A DNA stretch of 64,000 nucleotides from Halichondria panicea (lineage: Eukaryota > Porifera > Demospongiae > Suberitida > Halichondriidae), in contig NC_087382.1 of NCBI RefSeq assembly GCF_963675165.1, positions 6,372,315 to 6,436,314 of the forward strand, written 5' to 3'. Below the pieces are notes generated by a model that saw nothing but the letters and a program-made list of their open reading frames with translations, was not told where the DNA came from and ran no database searches. Each line of letters starts with the position of its first letter. Position 1 is the first letter of the stretch. Below are positions 23,638 to 40,279 of this stretch, piece after piece. Both the position numbers and the translations under genes were made by a program.

Positions 23638-26600
23638 ATGAATGTGCTGTTGCTACTACTCGGTGCTTTTGTCCTCATTGTGTGTCTGTGCTTCCTGGCA
23701 TTCACTGGCTATGTCTACCATGTCCACAACAAGTACTCCCACATCCCTACTCCTAAATACTCCAGGTTAGTACAACCCGCTTGTTTATACATAGATATAT
23801 CTACACTGGTATGGGAAAATTAGAGCTTATCCAATTTCACAATTTTATAGGTGCCAGGTACGTAGCAAAGTAGATCTAGATTATGATTAAACCAATCAAA
23901 ACAATATTTTGGTGACCACCTCCATCACAGGATGGGTGGGTACTTTCTATATACATTCTGATGCCATTTGGGGCCCTAAATATGACCATAGATAGTAGAT
24001 GATTAGCCTCGATTCCAGGCCGCGAAGAGAAAGGCGGCCTGGTATACCTTGTATGCGCATGCGCGTACATTACCCCAAAAAGGAGGTAATCCGTGTATTT
24101 GTGGATACTGTCAGTAAAATAAACCGTATACATGTACTTAATTTGTATTCTGAAGTTCATAGAACTTATTTAGAAGTATTTGTGCAAAGATGTCTTACAC
24201 CCTTTATTGTATCAAGCCAAGTCTCTACTTAACGACACCCTACACTGTAAGGCTACAGATGTTATAGGAAAGTCATGATGTGTTCCTGTGGGTCTCCTGA
24301 TGAGGCTGTGCATGGTAATATGGACCAGGCAAGTCTTCTGCTACCAAATCTTGCCTTTATGTTCGACAAGATCACTCCTGAAAGCTTTTAATAAGCTTTA
24401 ACTCGACACTCAGGAAGTTATTCACTCATCTATATACTGATGTATTAAAGAGTCCACCACTCTTCCTAGCTGGCAGCTCTAGCTGTCTGGGAGGCCTTCT
24501 TGAACTGTCTCTTTGATAAACAGAGCTAGAAGAACAACACTGCTGCAGCATAATTATTCTACTTTGATTAGTGTCTCTGAAAGCTGCCATTGTGGTCACT
24601 TTGTCATACGTATTCTTAACTTTGTCTGTTTTTTTTCAACTTGTATGATGAAATTGCTGTCAATTATTTCACGCATGTACATACAAAGTATACCAGGCCG
24701 CCTTTCCCTGGAATCGAGGCTAGTAGATGATATGACACACTACGTACGTACCCTACATGATTATAAGTACATACTTTAATAAGTTTTTACTTACAATCCA
24801 CAGCTTCTACAAGGGCCACATGCAACAAATGATCGATTCTCAGAAAGGAGACGAGGAAGTGTTTGTTCTCGATCTGTTCTTCAAATGGTGTGTCAACCAT
24901 AATCTAAAGCTATAGTCTAGCTACTTGTATTGATTTTGCTTCTCTCCAGGTACCAAGAGACTGACTCAAAAGTTTATGTCATTTTTTTCTTTTGGAAAGC
25001 TTTTGTTGTTGTCATTGATCCGAGTTATACCAAGGTAATTATGAACGTACGTGCCATGTTAGTATCAATCATTAATGGTTTTATTAGGAAATTATTGTGC
25101 AAGTGAAGAACAACAAGCCAAAGGATCAGGCCGACCTCGTAAACCAATTGTTTGGAGAAAGGTGATTAGCCTATCTGTCTACAACATCTCGATCGATGCT
25201 AATGGCCTATACTGTTTGCTTTTTCCTCTGCAGGTTTTTAGGTAATGGTCTCGTATCTGTTCCTGACTATGACACTTGGAAGCCAAGGAGAAAGCTCTAT
25301 GATCCAGCTTTCAATAAAAGGTTAGAGTCCGTGAAGTGTTAATGTTACCAGATTGTATTGCTTACAGCTACCTGAAGAGTCTACTGCCATCCTTCAACAA
25401 GTGTGTGGATGTGTTGCTGGATAGTATTAGACCATTGGCTGACGGGGAAACAGATGTTCCCATGAAGCAACACCTTGCAGAATGTACACTCTATGTCATC
25501 AGCAAAGTGAGTAGTCTCGTACACTATTGCATCACCTTTGGGTCAATGGTTCGAATTTTGCTGCTGTATTTCCAGGGATGCAGTGTTAATTCAGCATGTA
25601 CATGTACGCTATTGCATCACCTTAGGGTCAATGGTACATCAAGGTGTTTCACGTAACAATAATCACCCAGGAAGTATACAAATGAGTGTTCCATAAACAG
25701 GAAAGGGTAGAAAACTTGAAAGTGAAGAAAAACACAGCCATAGAAATACCGGCTAGAGATATTGACAACTGAACATGCTAACAGTAGACTGATCGAGCTA
25801 CCAAGTATACAAATACAGTGATGATATAACATACGTCATGCTCTTTTGCTGTACATGCAGCCCTTGTACTATACATACCTGCTGTTAGATTACTAAAGTA
25901 CATAAATTCATGTCATTATTTGTGTGAGGCGTATAATAATAATATGAGATCTAGTCTTATATGATTAGTCTTAGTCGTTCATCAATGGTAGAATGTTAGC
26001 CCTCCAGCTTTGTGCATTGTACTAAACAGTGAACACGTATGATAGTGTATTCAAAGTACCATGCATATTATAGCGGGTATATTTCGAGAGTATAAACTTT
26101 CGCGGATTTAATTTTCGCGGAATAGCAGCCTTTCTGCAGCATGCATGCATGCGATATTAAATCCGTGGGTATAAATGTTTGCGATACATGCTTGATTAGC
26201 GAAAACAGCGAACATTTATACCTTCAAAATATACATGCTATACGGTAGTCTGTAGAATTCCTCGTGAAACATTGTTTGGTCTTCATTTTCAGGTTGCTTT
26301 TGGCTCAGACTTTTCTGATCAGTGGGATGACAAGTCACTTGGTCTGAAACGAGCCAAGGGAACAGGAAAACTGACATTTCTAATATCAAATGTTTTCAAA
26401 GGACTCATGAAGAGACAGAAGTCACCTTTCTTTCAGGTATAACTGCCATCACAACATACAGGAACCTTAGCACAAAATCAGTTCAGTTACATTTTAGTCA
26501 CCTTTATAATTAGCGACCGCTTTGCATTTAAGCTGCACATAGGTAAAATCATGCACTACTGGTAAAATTCATCGAAGCCCTATTTTCCAATGGGGCGCAC

Positions 26601-28662
26601 CTGCATGTTCCTGTACTCCTTACATTCATAATTGTGTTGTTGTCAGTACTTACTCTTCTCGGTTCATTTCACTGACTGTAATTATTGGCTGCAATGGTAC
26701 GAGTTTGTTCGCTCTCCCCACAGTATATTCACCCTTTTGAGGCTGAGGCGTACAGAGAGACAGTGAGGGCCATCAGGACCATTGGTAGAGACTGCATCAA
26801 GAAGAGGATAGCCATGGTGGAGAGAGGAGTGGAGGTACCCAACGATATACTCACACATATCCTCGGGCTAGCCTGTGAGTTCAAGCAAATAATAATAGTC
26901 CAAACAAAACATTTTCTCACTCAGCTGATTTAATTGATTAGGGATGTCCTTAATTGAATAGAAATGGTGCAATATAGAGTGTCCCTTATTGAGAGGTTGT
27001 CCCTTTAATTGACAAGTAAGCATTCACATAATAGTCTGTGCATGCCCTATGCCTGAGAAACTCTTTTAGGTTTCGTGTCTATTCGTAATTCTCTCTGAAT
27101 TCCATCCTTACGTTAAGTATTACAAATGTATAGAGAACAGGAGAGTGTGTGATTCGACTATGTCAAGCACACAATGTATGGGTATAGATACTTTCAATGT
27201 ATATCAATGTGTAAATGTGTCAGCACAAATACAAGTACTCAATGTACTATTTTTTCAGCTACTAAAGAGACTGTAAGTATTGAGGACCTAGTGGACGACT
27301 TTGCTACCTTCTACATTGCTGGTAAGCTATTATAAATACTATTTGTGTATTCTTGCAGTCAGTTGTGTAGTCCCTCTCAATTCTTACATATTATTTCCCA
27401 ACAGGACAAGAGACAACTGGTAACCTTCTCACGTTCGCTGTAGCCCAGCTCCATCTACACCCGGACATTCTGGCTAGGTACATTGTACACATGCATGTGA
27501 TGTGTGATATACATAATTGTGTACATGTACTTGCACTCCGTGTTCATGTGACTCCCACAGAGTACAAATGGAGGTTGATGATGTGCTTGGCACTAAAGCA
27601 GAAGTCACTGGAGAAGACCTTGAAAGGCTTCAATACACAGAACAGGTAAGAATTGCATTGCGTTAAGACGTGCTTTTCGATTTTGTTCTTTTATACGTAA
27701 TTGCTGCTACATATTATTTGTATAAATTGTTTTCAAAAAGCTGTTAAATTTTCTCAGGTTCTTTTAGAGACATTGCGAATGCATCCACCAGTAGGCGGAA
27801 TCACAAAAGAACTATGTACTGATACCACCCTGGGTGACATCACACTTCCTGCTGGAACTATGGTCTTTGTACGTTATGTTTTGATATTTTGTTTATGCTA
27901 GATGCCATGATCCCATGATGTACATGTACATGTACACACTTGCAGATGGGCACCATATTGTCTTCTCAAATGCCCGAGTATTTTGATGATCCAGACATTT
28001 TCAATCCAAGCAGATTTGACCAGGAAAACAAACAGTAAGTGAACATTGAGTTGCATGTACGTGTATATATTCAAGTTACTGAGGGCTCTTGTTCAATCCC
28101 AGACCCAGTTCTTTCGTCTACTTTCCATTTGGACTTGGTCATCGCGCATGCATTGGAAAACACTTTGCAATGGTATGTCCAAACTGCAGAATTCTCTGAA
28201 TATAAGGGACACTTCTGCCTCTGTTTTTCAACATTTTAATGACTTTGCTTTGACCTTTCACAAATATTGTTCTTTCCTACTAAGTCTCTGAATGGGGAAA
28301 ACCATCTACAAAGGGAAAATTCCCCACAAATTCCCCACCCTCTGTAGTAAAAAGTGTCCCGAATTCAGAGGCTCACTGTATAATAGTGTATAGACTAAAA
28401 ACCCCTCCCTCATTTGCCGAGGCTACCCTTTCGTTGACTATAGCTATATAATTACCGTATAGCTGGAACATTTGGTGTGTGTTTTGGTAATTTGGCAGAT
28501 TTTACCAAAGATCACCAAAGTTTTCCGGTGGACACAACATCATTGCTATACATGTAGTATATATAGCCACGCCTGAGACGCCAAATTAAAAACCGCCAAG
28601 TCGGTTCAAATGGCTCACTCGCCAAATATAGTTATATTAAATTATTGATATATCCATCTACG

Positions 28663-28705
<43 letters not shown>

Positions 28706-28876
28706 TTATCTATCTATCTGTCCGTCTGTCCACAGATGGAGGCCAAGATGATCCTTGCTAGATTGATCCAGACGTTCAAGCTCACCCTTCCCGAGAACTA
28801 CAAGCTGGTTGTCGTTAGCCGTGGCACCCTTCAGCCCAAAGATGACGTCCCGTGTAAAGTAGAGCTACGACTATAA
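23638..28876 (+). CDS. Cytochrome P450, CYP46A1-like (cholesterol 24-hydroxylase family)
   Basis: Fifteen exons give about 507 residues: 23638-23765, 24804-24887, 24950-25034, 25090-25161 (end within 2 bases), 25234-25320, 25368-25506, 26293-26436, 26724-26874, 27259-27321, 27405-27477, 27561-27645, 27758-27868, 27946-28034, 28103-28172 and 28736-28876. An N-terminal membrane anchor (VLLLLLGAFVLIVCLCFLAF) is followed by HIPTPKYS, the I-helix AGQETTGN, K-helix ETLR, the PERF-like FNPSRF and the heme loop FPFGLGHRACIG with its cysteine ligand. All signature residues are present. Overall order and motifs such as RRKLYDPAFNKSYL and ILTHILGLA resemble CYP46A1, an ER enzyme that hydroxylates sterols. 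The substrate here is inferred. Introns hold a 719-bp MITE, a smaller MITE and a tetranucleotide repeat. Confidence 0.9.
24004..24722. mobile_element. 719-bp non-autonomous element with 9-bp target-site duplication in P450 intron 1
   Basis: Ends TAGCCTCGATTCCAGGCCGC and its inverse CCTGGAATCGAGGCTA, with a further inverted stretch AAAGGCGGCCTGGTATAC on both arms. The flanks are GTAGATGAT on both sides (23995-24003 and 24723-24731). No protein-coding content. The length and 9-bp duplication suggest a Mutator-like or related family. Confidence 0.85.
26068..26247. mobile_element. MITE of the TATAGCGGGTATATTTCGA family, in P450 intron 6
   Basis: The left end TATAGCGGGTATATTTCGAG is mirrored by AAAATATACATGCTATACGG. 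Internal blocks TAAACTTTCGCGG and GCGAACATTTATACC are shared with 30736-30944 and 63241-63400. Confidence 0.82.
28664..28719. repeat. (CTAT)n microsatellite at the last P450 acceptor
   Basis: About 13 CTAT units, ending 15-20 bases before the CACAG acceptor of exon 15. The repeat supplies most of the pyrimidine tract. Confidence 0.95.
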
Positions 28877-29131
28877 TTATGAACACTTCACCAACACTGA
28901 GTTACTTAATTCCTTAACATTATATACCTGTTTTAAACATATTGCATGCTTTTTTCTATACGTACCTCCTCCGATATAATATAACATAATTATATACTTT
29001 GCTGCATATTATAATTATATAATTAATATAGTAGTGTTCAATCATAGATTAAAGATTCAATGCACACTTAATTATTGATCGTACAGTCATAATGCATAAT
29101 ATTATTTTAGGGAATATAAATATTCATAACA

Positions 29132-29322
29132 TACCGTATATGCTCGATCAGAGGCCGCTCTTGTATAAAGGCCGCACTCAAATAGTAGCCTCCCTTGCTA
29201 GCAAAATGAAACATTTAGTAGCCGCTCTCAAATAGTAGCCTCAGTGAACTTTGACTCTAGCATTTCTGCACGTGGCAGCATAGATAATAGAGACGCGGCT
29301 CCTGATCAAGCATTATACGGTA
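29132..29322. mobile_element. MITE with TACCGTATATGCTCGATCAG ends
   Basis: Left TACCGTATATGCTCGATCAG, then AGGCCGC. Right GCGGCTCCTGATCAAGCATT then ATACGGTA. Internal direct block CTCAAATAGTAGCCTC occurs twice. It fills most of the gap between the P450 and cathepsin genes, whose 3' ends face each other. Confidence 0.82.
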
Positions 29323-29450
29323 ATGCAAAAAGTTTTTATTTTACACTAATTAATCATGTATATATCACACTTAACTAATTCAATGTCCATAACAATTATT
29401 ATGTATATATAAAGTTTCTCAAGTTCATGTTGTCGTAGCAACCACACAAG

Positions 29451-33541
<4,091 letters not shown>

Positions 33542-33833
33542 TCTGACAGATGAGCTCAGTTAACTTAATAAATGCTGTGGAATAGTGAGAACAATAATTA
33601 TGTTGTAGATCTACTACAAGATAAAGATTAGAGCAGAAAATTGACAAATCACTTCAGCACAAGAATGAGTTGAGTATAAAACATTATGCAGTGTACATGC
33701 ATATATGCATAACCACAAAATGCGAACACAAACAGACTCACCGGAGAGAAAAACAGAAAGCGTTTCTACATTTGCAGAAGAATCAAGTCACATGTCAACC
33801 ATCACATGATGGTAATTAGATCTATGCCTAGTG

Positions 33834-33845
33834 TGCGCATGCGCA
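33834..33845. promoter_or_regulatory. NRF1-like palindrome upstream of the cathepsin gene
   Basis: TGCGCATGCGCA is a perfect palindrome that fits the NRF1 binding consensus. It lies about 90 bases upstream of the putative 5' leader exon that ends at 33742 on the minus strand. Function is inferred. Similar GCGCATGCGC cores occur elsewhere in the window (18487, 24057, 38949), so chance or repeat origin is possible. Confidence 0.4.
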
Positions 33846-34233
33846 AGTGATGTTATCTTGTGTCATGGATCTGTTGAGAAGTGTTATATAGAGAGCCTAA
33901 GAGGGATTGCTCGAGCTAGGGGCTGCATATAAATATGTATATATGTGCTTGCCTGATTTTTATACATTTGGTGCTTTTCTATCATGCAGCCCTTAATTCT
34001 CCAGTGAGTTTAATTTATATTCTATATGTCCCTCATGCAGACCATAGTTGCACATGCATGATCACTATTAGTCAATAATTGGCAAACACTTTTTATCTAT
34101 AAATATAATTACACAGGGTACAATGTCAATCAAAGGGAGAGGCTAATTTAAGGAATGTGATTCAGTAGAGAATGTTTTCGCTCAAAGTTCAGAAGCAAAA
34201 TGTTGCATCAGTGTTAGAATAAGGAAGACTTGC
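33846..34233. other. Intergenic stretch between cathepsin and hnRNP K-like genes
   Basis: No exon seen. It should hold the 3' UTR of the hnRNP K-like gene and the cathepsin promoter. CTCTCTATATAAC on the minus strand near 33895 is a possible TATA element. Confidence 0.45.
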
Positions 34234-37200
34234 TCACACATTGGGGTGGTACTGGCGAACGCTGTGTGTGTGTGTGTGTTGAGAGAAGGAAAGTAATTTA
34301 TGTGCTATGTACAGAAGTGATAATTAGCTTTTACAGTATTTTAATTAACATGATTTCAAGTTCCATAGTCCGTACTTCCTTACACAAGTATAAGCCAGGG
34401 CACTGAAATTACTCACATAACCTGACCTATTCCAATAATTCATGCAGCCCACCTGTTCTGCATGAGTTGCTGGGCTATCTGAATTCCCTGACTGGAGCCC
34501 ATTATGCTGATTATCCTCTCACTGGTACCAGGAGTGGGAGGATTGAGTGTGATCTCACATGAGGACTGGGCCTTTATACCAGCTAGTCGAGAGCCATTAG
34601 GACCAAGAATTGCATCAGTGAACTGTGTGTGTGTGTGTGTGAGGGGGGGGGGTTACTGACAGGAACATGGACTAGCCTTCACTTAAGGCTGTGAATGACT
34701 GACTTGATTTTATGAGATATTTAAACATTTCACTGTAGGGCTCGTTGTTCTTTACTCACTTAAATAAGGTTCACATACATGTACAAGATTTATATTCCAC
34801 ACACCTCCAAGGGAATGGTGACCTGCTGAGAAGACTGCTGCACGAGGGGAACAGGGGGGGTGGCCATGTGTGATGGGGGAGGGGCTGTAAACTGATGAAC
34901 AGGTGCGTTTGGATGCACTTGGGGGGCATATCTGCTGGGAAGAAACAACATGTAAATGTGCATGGTCACAAAAACAAAATTAATGCAGTCCACACAAAAT
35001 AGTATAGGTATGTGTATACTGACTGTGGTTGCTGTGGCACAGGTGGGGGGTTTGACTGTGGTGGATAGGTGCTAGTAGGAGCACCATAGCCCACCCTCGG
35101 GGGGTACCCTACAGAATTGGGGGGAGGCATAGTCGGAGGAACTTGTTGTGGAACCTGGGAGGGGATATACATCACTAAGTGCTAATCCTAAAAGGTTAGG
35201 CAACAATTTAGGTGCAAAACTGCAACGATGAACACACATTAATATTGACTCCATAATTGCATAGTATGTACGTACTGTACAGTACTACGATACTGTCCTA
35301 ATTAATTAATGGACTTGACATGTACTGCACAATCATAGACTCACCAATGGAGCGGCACGTGGTGTGGGGTTAGGCATTGTAGGAGGTGCGTTGTTGTACT
35401 GAGACCGGGGTACACCAGGACCAGGGCCACCAATTGCAGAACCGGGGCCACCCATTGCAGGACCAGGGCCACCCATAACAGGACCAGGGCCACCCATGGC
35501 AGGACCAGGACCACCCATTACAGGACGAGGCCCACCCATTGCAGGACCAGGACCACCACCCATTGCAGGACGAGGGCCACCCATTGTAGGACCAGGGCCA
35601 GGAGGTTTGAACGCACTGTGTAAAATTAATGCACAGTGCTAACACGTACATGAAGGCACTGACTAAAATAAAATTCATGACAACTCAATCACATGTGCGA
35701 TACACATTCTGCTTAAAAGCACAACAACAATAACAACAACATACGGTGGTGGTGGGTTGAAGGGTGGTGGTCCTCCGCGACCTCTCGGAGCAAATCCTCG
35801 TCCTCGACCCCTGTACAAGTAACAGAGAGACACACACAATGAATCATGCATGAATCTTACGACAACTTGTACTTGACACCCAAAAAACACACATGTATAA
35901 ATATGTGGATTTCTCCTCCCTGCTTACCTGAACCCTCCCCTGCCTCTTGGCCCGCCACGACCACCTCTGAAGTCATTGAAGAATGCCGGTGATTGGAAGT
36001 CTCCCCCAGCACCCGGCTCATACAGGTAAATAGGCTCTCGAGACTCCTTCTGCAGATCGTACAACTGTGCCGTATTGTTTCGAAGATAAAAATCTTGCAT
36101 ACATTTTTACCATTCAATCTGACAGAATTGTGATGTCAATATACAAGCACTGGTATCAAAGCCAGCATAAAAACTGCTCGAAAACATTGCAGTAATACAT
36201 AAATTAGTAACTGACGCAAACTATTGTTCACGTGAGTGGAGATAAAGGACACACAAATACCTGCTAGTTACTATAAGTATGTATACGATGCAACATGGTA
36301 GCAATATTCCACGTACACCGGGAAGTTTTCGTGGTGCAAAATTTCGCGTTTTTTCGAGGGCAGAGCAGCTAACGCGAAAATACCACACACTAGTATTTCA
36401 CATGCAAAGCTATTGGTAGGTGTGGTTTCCTGGCATTGAACTGCGAATATTATAGAACCCACGAAAATTTCCTGCTATGTGGTATCAGGTACCATATTGA
36501 CACACCAACTACTGTACTTGCGGTACATAGTTACAGCAGCTTAGTGCTTTGCTACACTACACCACACCCACTTGTACATGTAGGATCCACCCACCTTACT
36601 GATGTCATCCAGGAATGAGCGAGCACACTCGCACACTTGATCCACCTCCCCCGTCACTTGAATACTGCGCTCATTGGATCCTGGCATAGGCTCTGAGAAT
36701 ATCTTGATGGTGGCAGTCACTCTCTGCATGGTGTGTGTATTGGGAGATAGAGAAAGCGGTTGGAGGTGTATGTACAGCACAAATAATCGGTAAAAAGACA
36801 CGTTACATTTAGAGAAATGTATCCAACGTTTACATGTGCACACACACTACGTCACCATAATGGCGTTTATACGAACTAGGATAGCTTTGATCTTCAGTTT
36901 CCTGTTCATGCTACATGTATGTACATTATACGTACACATGAACGTTAACATGTACTGTACAGCAGGACAAAACCAAAGGGTAAACTGTACAGTAATTTAC
37001 TTGATAGTGCATGCAAATCTACATGGTAACGTGCAAGCATCTATATAGTAAGGACCAAACACACGAGTCTTACCCTCCGCAGCTCGTTGATCTTGGAGCC
37101 CCCCGTGCCAATAAGAGTACCCATGAATGGCTGGGGAATGAGTATCTGTGTCTCTCTCTCACTACTACGAGAGCCCTCCTGTGAAATAGGCATGGGTGAG

Positions 37201-38775
37201 AACACAAACAACACTGCACAATTACAGTAGGCTACTGGTTCAGTAGGTATACTGAAAATTAGAGTACCTACATGTATGGCCCCGCACAAATAAATGGTTG
37301 TACATGTAATCATTGTTATAAGAGGTTAGAATTATGATCTGCTAGCTCTGGAAACACTTACACATAAAAGGAGATATCTCGTCAAAACTTACAGTACATG
37401 TACCACTATTGATTATAACAATTAGTTAAGAAACACAGAGAAATTGGAGATCAAGCGTGACAATTGTATACATGTACGAAACAAAACCTGTTCTGGCAGT
37501 ATCTTGAGAACTTCTCCGAGGACACTCACACAGTGTTCAATCTCACCCATGACAGTGAGCACCCTACAAACGCAAGCACACAGTCACACCACACACACCC
37601 ATCACAACAACGACCACACAGAGGGTCATGCATTCCAATACGGTCACATGCCTTGCACATGCACGGGTAGAACACAATACATAGTGATGAGCCATGCATG
37701 CAGGGTTCTCCCCATATAAAAAAATCTTGCCGCCATAAGTACATGTACATGTACATGTATAGCAAAATAAAACAAAACATGAAACGTGATGAATCCGCAA
37801 ATAATGTATCTCTTCTATTATGAGGGAGAACCCTGACATACATTACACCTACAGTATAAAATAATTAGAATGGACTAGGGTACATGGTAATGGATGCTAT
37901 TTCCATGGTAACTGTTTCCAAGGGGACATACCGCTCGGGCGACCCTGATGTGTCAGGTAACATCACATGACAATCAAACTGGACGGGGGCAGGACGTGGG
38001 AGGGAGGCATTGAATGGCAGGGACAGGACAATAAAGACACAGGTTAGTAAAACAGGTCAGCGAAACATTGGACAGAATTTAGACAGGTCAGCAAAATTTA
38101 CAGTCAAAAATAAGTAATTATTATTGCAAAATACTGTACGTGTACAATGTTGTACTTACCGCTCAATTTCTCTACGTTTTAATGCGTAATTGTAAGGATA
38201 CAAAATTAACACATGGTGGCAACATAGAACAATTGTAAGTTTGAGTTACATGTATACTGGGTAGTACCAATGACATTTGTATTATGAGAGAAAGTCCAAG
38301 AATTGCATAAACTGTACAGTACAACTGCAGCCACACAAGACAGGCAAATTGGCAGACTTACCTCCCTACGCAGCCTCTTGATGGTGTCTCCACCCTGTAG
38401 TCAGGAAGAAAGGTGCAATTATAATTGCAGTGCTACAAACATAATTACAATCATGACCATAAAATTATGTTTTTTCGACAACTGTAGTGCTTTGAAAACA
38501 GTTAAACTTTAACGACACGATTTTCAAAGAGACTAAAATACCGATTAAATGTGGGAGCGACATTATAGCCATTCGCATAAAAATTAATAGCATCATTAAT
38601 TTGTTTCTCTTTCACCACCACACATGTACATGTACCTTCCCAATGATTCCTCCTGCGTCTCTGTTTCTTACGAGAAGTCTGAGTGTTGCAGGTGGTTTCT
38701 CAGTACGGGGTTTCTTCAAGTCACCATGGACACTATCACCTTGGTAGCCATCTTCACTTGAACGTTTTCTATCAT
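34234..38775 (-). CDS. hnRNP K-like RNA-binding protein with three KH domains (5' exon not found)
   Basis: Thirteen minus-strand exons encode about 487 residues: 38775-38636, 38394-38362, 37978-37932, 37563-37488, 37178-37074, 36723-36595, 36064-35928, 35810-35745, 35615-35345, 35154-35024, 34934-34805, 34622-34453 and 34261-34234. KH1 has [22 protein letters not shown]2 has [22 protein letters not shown]3 has [18 protein letters not shown]. An RG-rich segment ([20 protein letters not shown]) and a Gly/Pro/Met repeat separate KH2 from KH3, matching the hnRNP K layout. The last 28-base exon reads SVRQYHPNV-stop, like the hnRNP K end. Family members bind C-rich RNA and DNA in nucleus and cytoplasm. 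The KH3 loop is GPNG rather than GxxG with a Lys. Exon 1 with the start codon lies upstream of 38775 and was not identified. Confidence 0.9.
35370..35600 (-). repeat. Coding Gly-Pro-Met minisatellite in the hnRNP K-like gene
   Basis: Eight or so imperfect 24-27-base units encode variants of GPAMGG and RPVMGG between the RG box and KH3. A single 271-base exon holds the whole array. Confidence 0.9.
36312..36484. mobile_element. MITE in an hnRNP K-like intron
   Basis: ACCGGGAAGTTTTCGTGGTG on the left pairs with CACGAAAATTTCCTGCTATG on the right. Inner blocks such as GCAAAATTTCGCG and CATGCAAAGCTATTGGTAGG are shared with the diverged copy near 7955-8110. Confidence 0.72.
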
Positions 38776-39940
38776 CTGAACATTGTATATAATTATGATG
38801 AATACGTGCATGCAACTATCAGATACATGTACGTAGAACCTCGATTATCCGGACACATTGATTCCAGAGGCACGACAGATAATCGAATAGATACACCATG
38901 CCTTGATCTACCCACCTATTTGTGCAATTTAGTGCACGTGGGGGTCAGCGCATGCGCAGAAGATATACTAGCCTCGATTACAGGCCGCACTGAAGATGGG
39001 CCTGGTATCGACTGTTTGCGCATGCACCACATATGCTTAGTAAAATAATAACATCACAACAAACGGAAGTGGATAGAATAAAGTAGATAGAAGTTCGATT
39101 GTGAAGGTTTCTAGCCTGTCTGATAGCATTCTAATAGCTACCCTTAGCCTGCTATGTTAACAAAAGACTCACAGCCTGCAACAGTGTGGATGACAATCGT
39201 CTGAATGGAGGGAAGGCTGACAATAGCCTATGGATAGGCCATGTCCATCTGATACTAACCTAAGTGTAGATGTCACTCTATCAGAAAGAAATAGCTGCTG
39301 CAACCAAACATACAGCTCTGTCTCTAGCTAGCTAGCTATACAGCTTTAATATTATGTATTTGTATTCTTTGTCTGTACAGGATATTTTTCTGGTAAAATT
39401 TCAATTTAATGGGAAACTTTACAGAGAAATTATCCAATAATTTTGCGCATGCACAAGCGGTCAGTGAGGCTTTGTGAAGGAGGCTAAAGATATACATACC
39501 TATTACCATGCTGTGTCCATGGTAACAGCTGTTAATTGCGTATGCGTATCAAGGGACACGCCCATTTTTAGAGAAAATTGTTAAGCAAGTTTATACCTCA
39601 CACTCACCACTAATCGATCTCATTGGTCAACAGCATATGATACATGTTACATGTATCATACGCTGTTGACCAATGAGATTATGATATACATAGAAAACTA
39701 ACATACTGCAGAGCTAGCAACTCGATCCAGTAATGCACAACATAAATCGAGGCACGCAGAGCTACATCTAATTAGATGCGACACTTGGACTTCAACATAA
39801 CTTTTCAACCTACAAAAAAAGCAACCTCTGGCTTCGTAAGTGTCATTTTAAATAAAATATTTGCCAACTTTGAAGCCACTGTAATACTGTAATTAGCGGG
39901 GGGGGGGGGGGGTACATTAATAGTAGGTTAGCTAGCTAGC
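38776..39940. other. Upstream region of the hnRNP K-like gene
   Basis: Should contain the missing first exon and promoter. GT donor candidates occur but none could be tied to a start codon. Holds a 63-bp hairpin, a GCCTCGATTACAGGCCGC repeat core near 38971 and a poly-G run at 39898-39912. Confidence 0.45.
39617..39679. repeat. 63-bp hairpin with CCAAT-containing arms
   Basis: ATCTCATTGGTCAACAGC and its inverse GCTGTTGACCAATGAGAT flank TATGATACATG and its inverse around a two-base centre. One arm has one mismatch. Both arms contain ATTGG/CCAAT. Confidence 0.85.
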
Positions 39941-40279
39941 TACTGTAAGACTTCGATTTAAAGCGGCACTTTTTAATAATTACGAAGCCTGAGGTCGCTT
40001 CTTTTGGAGGTTGAAAAGAAGTTATGGTGTCGCATATTTAGAGGGTCGCATCTAATTGGAGGTAACTTTACAGAGTCTACTTGCCTCGATTTCAGGCCGC
40101 TTATGATTTTCCAGTGGGCTACAATCGAGGCTAGGGAGTGGCTACATTTACATGAACCTCTATTTAGAACGCAAAAAAATTGTCAACACAGCTGTCACTA
40201 TTTTTAGAGGTCAGAATATTGCTGAAGCTCCTGGGTGTCGCATATTTGGAGGGTCGCCTTAAATCGAGGTCTTACGGTA
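39941..40279. mobile_element. ~339-bp MITE, GTAAGACCTCGATTTAAGGCG ends
   Basis: TACTGTAAGACTTCGATTTA on the left mirrors TAAATCGAGGTCTTACGGTA on the right. Subterminal GTCGCATATTTGGAGGGTCG is repeated on both arms. A GCCTCGATTTCAGGCCGC core sits in the middle with its inverse, as a nested hairpin. Confidence 0.82.

Noticed and set aside
35370-35678. 102-residue minus-strand frame rich in SCNGW
   Set aside because: Alternative frame of the Gly-Pro-Met repeat exon of the hnRNP K-like gene.
37526-37843. Two overlapping ~100-residue minus-strand frames
   Set aside because: They read through the intron and shifted frame around the KH1 exon 37488-37563; the spliced KH frame explains the region.
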